The notes below the pieces were generated by a model. The model had not been told where the DNA came from and did no database searches. It saw nothing but the letters and a program-made list of their open reading frames with translations. From an uncultured Clostridia bacterium (lineage in GTDB: Bacteria > Bacillota > Clostridia > Oscillospirales > Acutalibacteraceae), in contig CALAEV010000044.1 in assembly GCA_937892525.1 (NCBI GenBank), positions 1-34,222 on the forward strand: a DNA stretch of 34,222 bases, in the 5' to 3' direction. The position numbers and the translations under genes are program-made. Below are positions 30,868-34,222 of the stretch, piece after piece; positions within the stretch are counted from its first letter, which is position 1; each line of letters opens with the position of its first letter.

Positions 30868-32052
30868 TTAGTGGTGGAATAAACGCATTCCTGTAAATGC
30901 CATTGCGATTCCATATTTATTACAACAATCAATAACAACGTCATCACGGATTGAACCGCCTGGTTCAGCAATATAAGAAACACCACTTTTGCGTGCTCTT
31001 TCAATATTATCGCTGAATGGGAAGAATGCGTCAGAACCAACAGAAACACCTGTAATTGTGTCAAGATATGCTCTTGCTTCTTCTGCTGTGAGTGGTTCTG
31101 GCTGTGTTTTGAAGTATTTCTGCCAAATACCATCTGCACAAACATCTTCTTCGTTCTTGTTGATGTAACCGTCAATAACATTATCTCTATCAGGACGACG
31201 AATATCATCACGGAAAGGAAGATTAAGAACTTTTGGATGCTGACGAAGATGCCATGTATCTGCCTTTGTACCTGCAAGGCGTGTGCAGTGAATTCTTGAC
31301 TGCTGACCTGCACCAACACCGATTGCTTGTCCGTCATAAGCATAGCAAACAGAGTTTGACTGTGTATATTTAAGAGTAATAAGTGCGATAATCAAGTCGC
31401 GCTTTGCTTCTTCAGGGAACTCTTTGTTTTCTGTAACCATATTTGAAAGAAGTTCTTCATCAATTCTGAAGTTGTTTCTTCCCTGCTCAAATGTAATACC
31501 AAATACCTGTTTTTTCTCCTGAACTGCAGGAACATAATCGGCATCAATTTTTACAATATTATAGTTACCATTTCTTTTGCCTTTAAGAATTTCAAGTGCT
31601 TCAGCTGAATAACCAGGAGCAATAATACCATCAGAAACTTCACGAGCAACAAGTTTTGCAGTTGTTGCGTCACATTCATCGCTAAGTGCAATCCAGTCAC
31701 CAAATGATGACATTCTATCTGTACCACGAGCACGAGCATAAGCACAAGCAAGTGGAGATTCATCAAGGTCAGGGATATCGTCAACAAAGCAAGCCTTTTT
31801 AAGTGAATCAGGGAGTTTTACACCAACTGCAGCAGATGTAGGGCTTACATGCTTAAAAGATGTTGCAGCAGGCATACCGAGAATATCTTTAATTTCCTTT
31901 ACAAGCTGCCATGAGTTAAATGCATCAAGGAAATTGATAAAACCAGGTCTGCCATTAAGGATTTCAATAGGAAGTTCTGAACCATCTTCCATATAGATTT
32001 TTGATGGTTTCTGGTTAGGGTTACAACCGTATTTAAGTTCAAATTCTTTCAT
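30868..32052 (-). CDS. purH: Stand-alone AICAR transformylase (PurH C-terminal domain only)
   Basis: It transfers a formyl group from 10-formyl-THF to AICAR, giving FAICAR. The protein has 394 residues and lacks the N-terminal IMP cyclohydrolase (MGS) domain of ordinary PurH (about 510). Catalytic Lys67-His68 (SFKHVSPTSAAVG) is present, as are GTDRMSSFGDW, the nucleotide-site block QSNSVCYAYDGQAIGVGAGQQSR and the end block SDAFFPFSDNIERA...YIAEPGGSIRD. ATG 32052 is 8 nt after AAGGAG. The missing cyclohydrolase is supplied by the gene directly upstream. This is an intact family variant rather than a truncation: the start has its own ribosome site and the N-terminus begins cleanly at the transformylase domain. 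Confidence 0.92.
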   Translation of the reverse strand: MKEFELKYGCNPNQKPSKIYMEDGSELPIEILNGRPGFINFLDAFNSWQLVKEIKDILGMPAATSFKHVSPTSAAVGVKLPDSLKKACFVDDIPDLDESPLACAYARARGTDRMSSFGDWIALSDECDATTAKLVAREVSDGIIAPGYSAEALEILKGKRNGNYNIVKIDADYVPAVQEKKQVFGITFEQGRNNFRIDEELLSNMVTENKEFPEEAKRDLIIALITLKYTQSNSVCYAYDGQAIGVGAGQQSRIHCTRLAGTKADTWHLRQHPKVLNLPFRDDIRRPDRDNVIDGYINKNEEDVCADGIWQKYFKTQPEPLTAEEARAYLDTITGVSVGSDAFFPFSDNIERARKSGVSYIAEPGGSIRDDVVIDCCNKYGIAMAFTGMRLFHH

Positions 32053-32069
32053 TTTCAATCTCCTTATCC

Positions 32070-32786
32070 TTATACATTCTTGTTTACAATTCTTGTTTCA
32101 ATTTCATTAGTTTCTAAGTCAATGTATCTTACAAAAAGTGAAACTTTATTGTCTTCATTAAGGTTTTTCCAAATGATGTCTGTCATTGTATCAATATCAA
32201 CATCAGGTAATTCAAGAGTTTTTGGCTCTCCTTCAAAACTTGGAAGTGGATTTCCGTCAGCTTCATAAGTGTGAATAAACTTGGCTTTACCTGCAAGAGG
32301 ATTTGTATAAGCGTATGTATATCTTTGGCATGATGAACCATCACCGTCAGCAGACTTAAGAATTGACATAGCATAATTCATTTCGCCGTTTTCATGATGA
32401 ATAATACCTGAAATACGAGGTGTGTAGTTTGGAGCATCATCTTCAAACTCGCGTGTACGGAGTGCTTGTTCAAAAGTCATCTGTTTATCCATAAGTTCAT
32501 AAATTGTATCTGTCTGGTCGCCATTTGTAACGATAGTCTTGTTACCAAGAACTCTTACAGGATAATAAATGATAAGATGAGGGTCAGTCATTTTTGACTC
32601 ATCAAATGCCTTTGTACGCATAGCGTCACCTTCTGCAACAAAAACTCTGTTACGACTGTTAACGCTTCTACCCATAATAAAATATGCAGTAATTGCCTTT
32701 TTACCATCTACGCTTTTACCGATGATAATACCTCTGCCGTGGTAAGCGAGAGAATTCAGTTCGTTTTCAAGTGATTTGATTTCCAT
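32070..32786 (-). CDS. purO: IMP cyclohydrolase, archaeal PurO type
   Basis: It closes the ring of FAICAR to IMP, the last step of purine synthesis. The 238-residue protein shows the PurO/IMP_cyclohyd fold features: LAYHGRGIIIGKS, TAYFIMGRSVNSRNRVF, DPHLIIYYPVR, NGDQTDTI, APNYTPRISG and the late block YTYAYTNPLAGKA. PurO was first described in methanogens and is unrelated to the cyclohydrolase half of PurH. It lies 17 nt upstream of the stand-alone transformylase, so the pair replaces bifunctional PurH. GGAGG precedes ATG 32786. Confidence 0.9.
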   Translation of the reverse strand: MEIKSLENELNSLAYHGRGIIIGKSVDGKKAITAYFIMGRSVNSRNRVFVAEGDAMRTKAFDESKMTDPHLIIYYPVRVLGNKTIVTNGDQTDTIYELMDKQMTFEQALRTREFEDDAPNYTPRISGIIHHENGEMNYAMSILKSADGDGSSCQRYTYAYTNPLAGKAKFIHTYEADGNPLPSFEGEPKTLELPDVDIDTMTDIIWKNLNEDNKVSLFVRYIDLETNEIETRIVNKNV

Positions 32787-32802
32787 TTGAAAAATCCTCC
32801 GA

Positions 32803-33429
32803 TTATATAATATTTGTTTTACCGTTTTCTACTATAATTTTGTCATCACAGAAAAGCTGAACTGCTTTGGGGAGTATCTTCCATTCGGCTTGTTCCATAA
32901 TTCGTTTCTGTAATGTTTCAGGTGTGTCATCATTCATAACATCAACTGCTTTTTGTAAAATAATTGGACCTGCATCACATTCTGCAGTTACAAAGTGAAC
33001 AGTTGCACCTGATACTTTTACGCCTTTTTTCAAGGCTTCTTCGTGTACGTGTAACCCATAAAAACCTTTTCCACAGAAAGATGGAATAAGGGCAGGATGC
33101 ACGTTAATCATCTTATTTTTGAAAGCATCACAGACATTTTCATCAAGAATTGTCATAAATCCTGCATAAACAATAAGGTCTGCTTTTTCTTCAATAAGCA
33201 AATCTCGCATAGCGCAACTATATGACGCAATATCGTTGTAATCTTTTCTTATAAGTGTTCTTGTTTTAATTCCGTTATTTTCGGCACGAGTAAGAGCATA
33301 AGCATCGGCTTTCGAAGCAATTACACAAGTAATTTTTCCATTGCCTAACTCCCCTCTTTTTTCTGCATCAATAAGTGCTTGAAGATTTGTGCCACCACCA
33401 GATACAAGAACTACAATTCTCTTACTCAT
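32803..33429 (-). CDS. purN: Phosphoribosylglycinamide formyltransferase
   Basis: It formylates GAR with 10-formyl-THF. The protein has 208 residues. It has the nucleotide-binding VLVSGGGTNLQALID and the catalytic triad Asn109, His111 (INVHPALIPSF) and Asp152 (CDAGPIIL), with GATVHFV between. Its ATG at 33429 overlaps the purM stop by 1 nt (TAATG), showing coupled translation. It is followed 16 nt later by purO. Confidence 0.97.
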   Translation of the reverse strand: MSKRIVVLVSGGGTNLQALIDAEKRGELGNGKITCVIASKADAYALTRAENNGIKTRTLIRKDYNDIASYSCAMRDLLIEEKADLIVYAGFMTILDENVCDAFKNKMINVHPALIPSFCGKGFYGLHVHEEALKKGVKVSGATVHFVTAECDAGPIILQKAVDVMNDDTPETLQKRIMEQAEWKILPKAVQLFCDDKIIVENGKTNII

Positions 33430-34222
33430 TATAAAAGCACCTTCTCGTCGCCTTCTATAATCTCACCGATTACATAAGCATCAATGCCATTTTCTTTAAG
33501 AATTGAGAGAGAAAGTTCAACCTCGTTAGCAGGAACTACAATGCTCATACCAACGCCCATATTGTATGTATTATACATATCACGTTCAGGAATGTTGCCC
33601 CACTTTGCGATAACATCAAAGATAGGAAGAACTTTAACAGCAGATTTATCAATTTTTGCACAAAGTCCATCAGGAATAGAACGTGGAATATTTTCGTAAA
33701 ATCCACCACCTGTAATATGAGAAATGCCCTTTACGTTTACTTTTTCAAGAAGTGCAAGAACAGGTTTAACATAAATCTTTGTAGGAACAAGTAAAGCTTC
33801 TGCAATAGTTTTGCCACTTAACTCTTCACGAGGAACATAAAGTTCAGGGTTATTATTATCAATATCAAAAACCTTACGGCATAAGCTGAAGCCGTTTGAG
33901 TGAATACCTGTTGATGGAAGCGCGATAACTACATCACCTACAGCCATTTTGCTGTTATCAATTATTTTTGGCTTATCGACTACACCAACTGCAAAACCTG
34001 CAAGGTCATAGTCTTCTTCAGGCATAAGACCAGGATGTTCAGCAGTTTCACCACCAATAAGTGCGCAACCAGACTGAACACAACCCTCAGCAACACCACC
34101 AACGATTTCTGCAATCTTTTCAGGAACATTTTTACCACAAGCAATATAGTCAAGGAAATATAATGGTTTTGCACCAACACAGATAATATCGTTAACACAC
34201 ATAGCAACTGCATCAATACCGA
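33429..34222 (-). CDS. purM: AIR synthetase PurM, 5' end cut by window edge
   Basis: It makes aminoimidazole ribotide from FGAM with ATP. The visible part is the C-terminal 264 residues or so of a family near 340. It begins inside GIDAVAMCVNDIICVGAKPLYFLDY, the conserved PurM block, and the frame stays open to the right edge, so the ATG at 34202 is internal and not the start. GLMPEEDYDLAGFAVGVVD, STGIHSNGFSLCR, SHITGGGFYENIPR and YNTYNMGVGM follow. The active C-terminal domain is intact. The operon promoter, and purE/C/F genes if present, would lie to the right of the window. Confidence 0.96.
   Translation of the reverse strand, partial: GIDAVAMCVNDIICVGAKPLYFLDYIACGKNVPEKIAEIVGGVAEGCVQSGCALIGGETAEHPGLMPEEDYDLAGFAVGVVDKPKIIDNSKMAVGDVVIALPSTGIHSNGFSLCRKVFDIDNNNPELYVPREELSGKTIAEALLVPTKIYVKPVLALLEKVNVKGISHITGGGFYENIPRSIPDGLCAKIDKSAVKVLPIFDVIAKWGNIPERDMYNTYNMGVGMSIVVPANEVELSLSILKENGIDAYVIGEIIEGDEKVLL

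Noticed and set aside
30822..31343. A 173-residue open frame overlapping purH on the same strand
   Set aside because: It is a frame-shifted reading of purH and of the purH-purD junction; its composition is of the Leu/Val-rich kind produced by reading genes out of frame.

Overview
This AT-rich window looks like chromosomal DNA of a low-GC Gram-positive anaerobe, most likely a spore-forming Clostridia of the Oscillospiraceae/Ruminococcus kind. The evidence is strong Shine-Dalgarno sites, frequent GTG starts, a lysine riboswitch on asd, SpoIIM-, SpoIIIE- and CwlD-type genes, a Rex regulator, a fused Firmicutes-type PurL and a split purH. The family-level guess is inference. Most of the window is housekeeping. 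I see no rRNA, tRNA, CRISPR array, prophage or insertion sequence.

Layout. 1-1027: asd (minus, cut by the left edge) behind a lysine (L-box) riboswitch with a terminator. Its promoter is back to back with the queA promoter, and the two share one -10 element. 1028-4860 (plus): queA-tgt (queuosine tRNA modification), then yajC, a YrzE-like membrane protein and a SpoIIM-like protein. 4865-6592: a convergent tyrosine recombinase and about 0.7 kb of AT-rich non-coding DNA with inverted and repeated motifs. 6597-10796 (minus operon): cwlD-like amidase, radA, a DUF6873-like protein, a small membrane protein and a P-loop kinase/HD hydrolase fusion. 10801-12590: an ECF sigma factor, a DUF4367 membrane protein and a small secreted protein, bounded by two nearly identical terminators. 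12609-14659: rpsB-tsf with a structured leader and an EF-Ts that carries a long insertion. 14674-21679 (minus): tepA, uppP, spoIIIE, a YgiQ radical SAM protein and a ComEC-like metallo-beta-lactamase protein. 21719-25590 (plus): acn-icd-rex, with a Rex-like operator over the -35 of its own promoter. 25588-25788: a tiny ferredoxin-thioredoxin-reductase-like protein. 25826-34222 (minus): purine operon purM(partial)-purN-purO-purH(transformylase only)-purD-purL.

How the genes work together. acn-icd form the oxidative citrate-to-2-oxoglutarate branch, apparently under NADH/NAD+ control by Rex encoded in the same operon. The pur genes supply the enzymes from GAR formylation to IMP except PurK/E, PurC and PurB, with IMP formation split between a stand-alone AICAR transformylase and an archaeal-type PurO. 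The ECF module looks like an envelope or secretion signalling unit of unknown output. The best candidates for new biology are that module with its twin terminators, the kinase-HD fusion, the riboswitch expression platform, the EF-Ts insertion, and the motif-rich non-coding DNA upstream of the recombinase.
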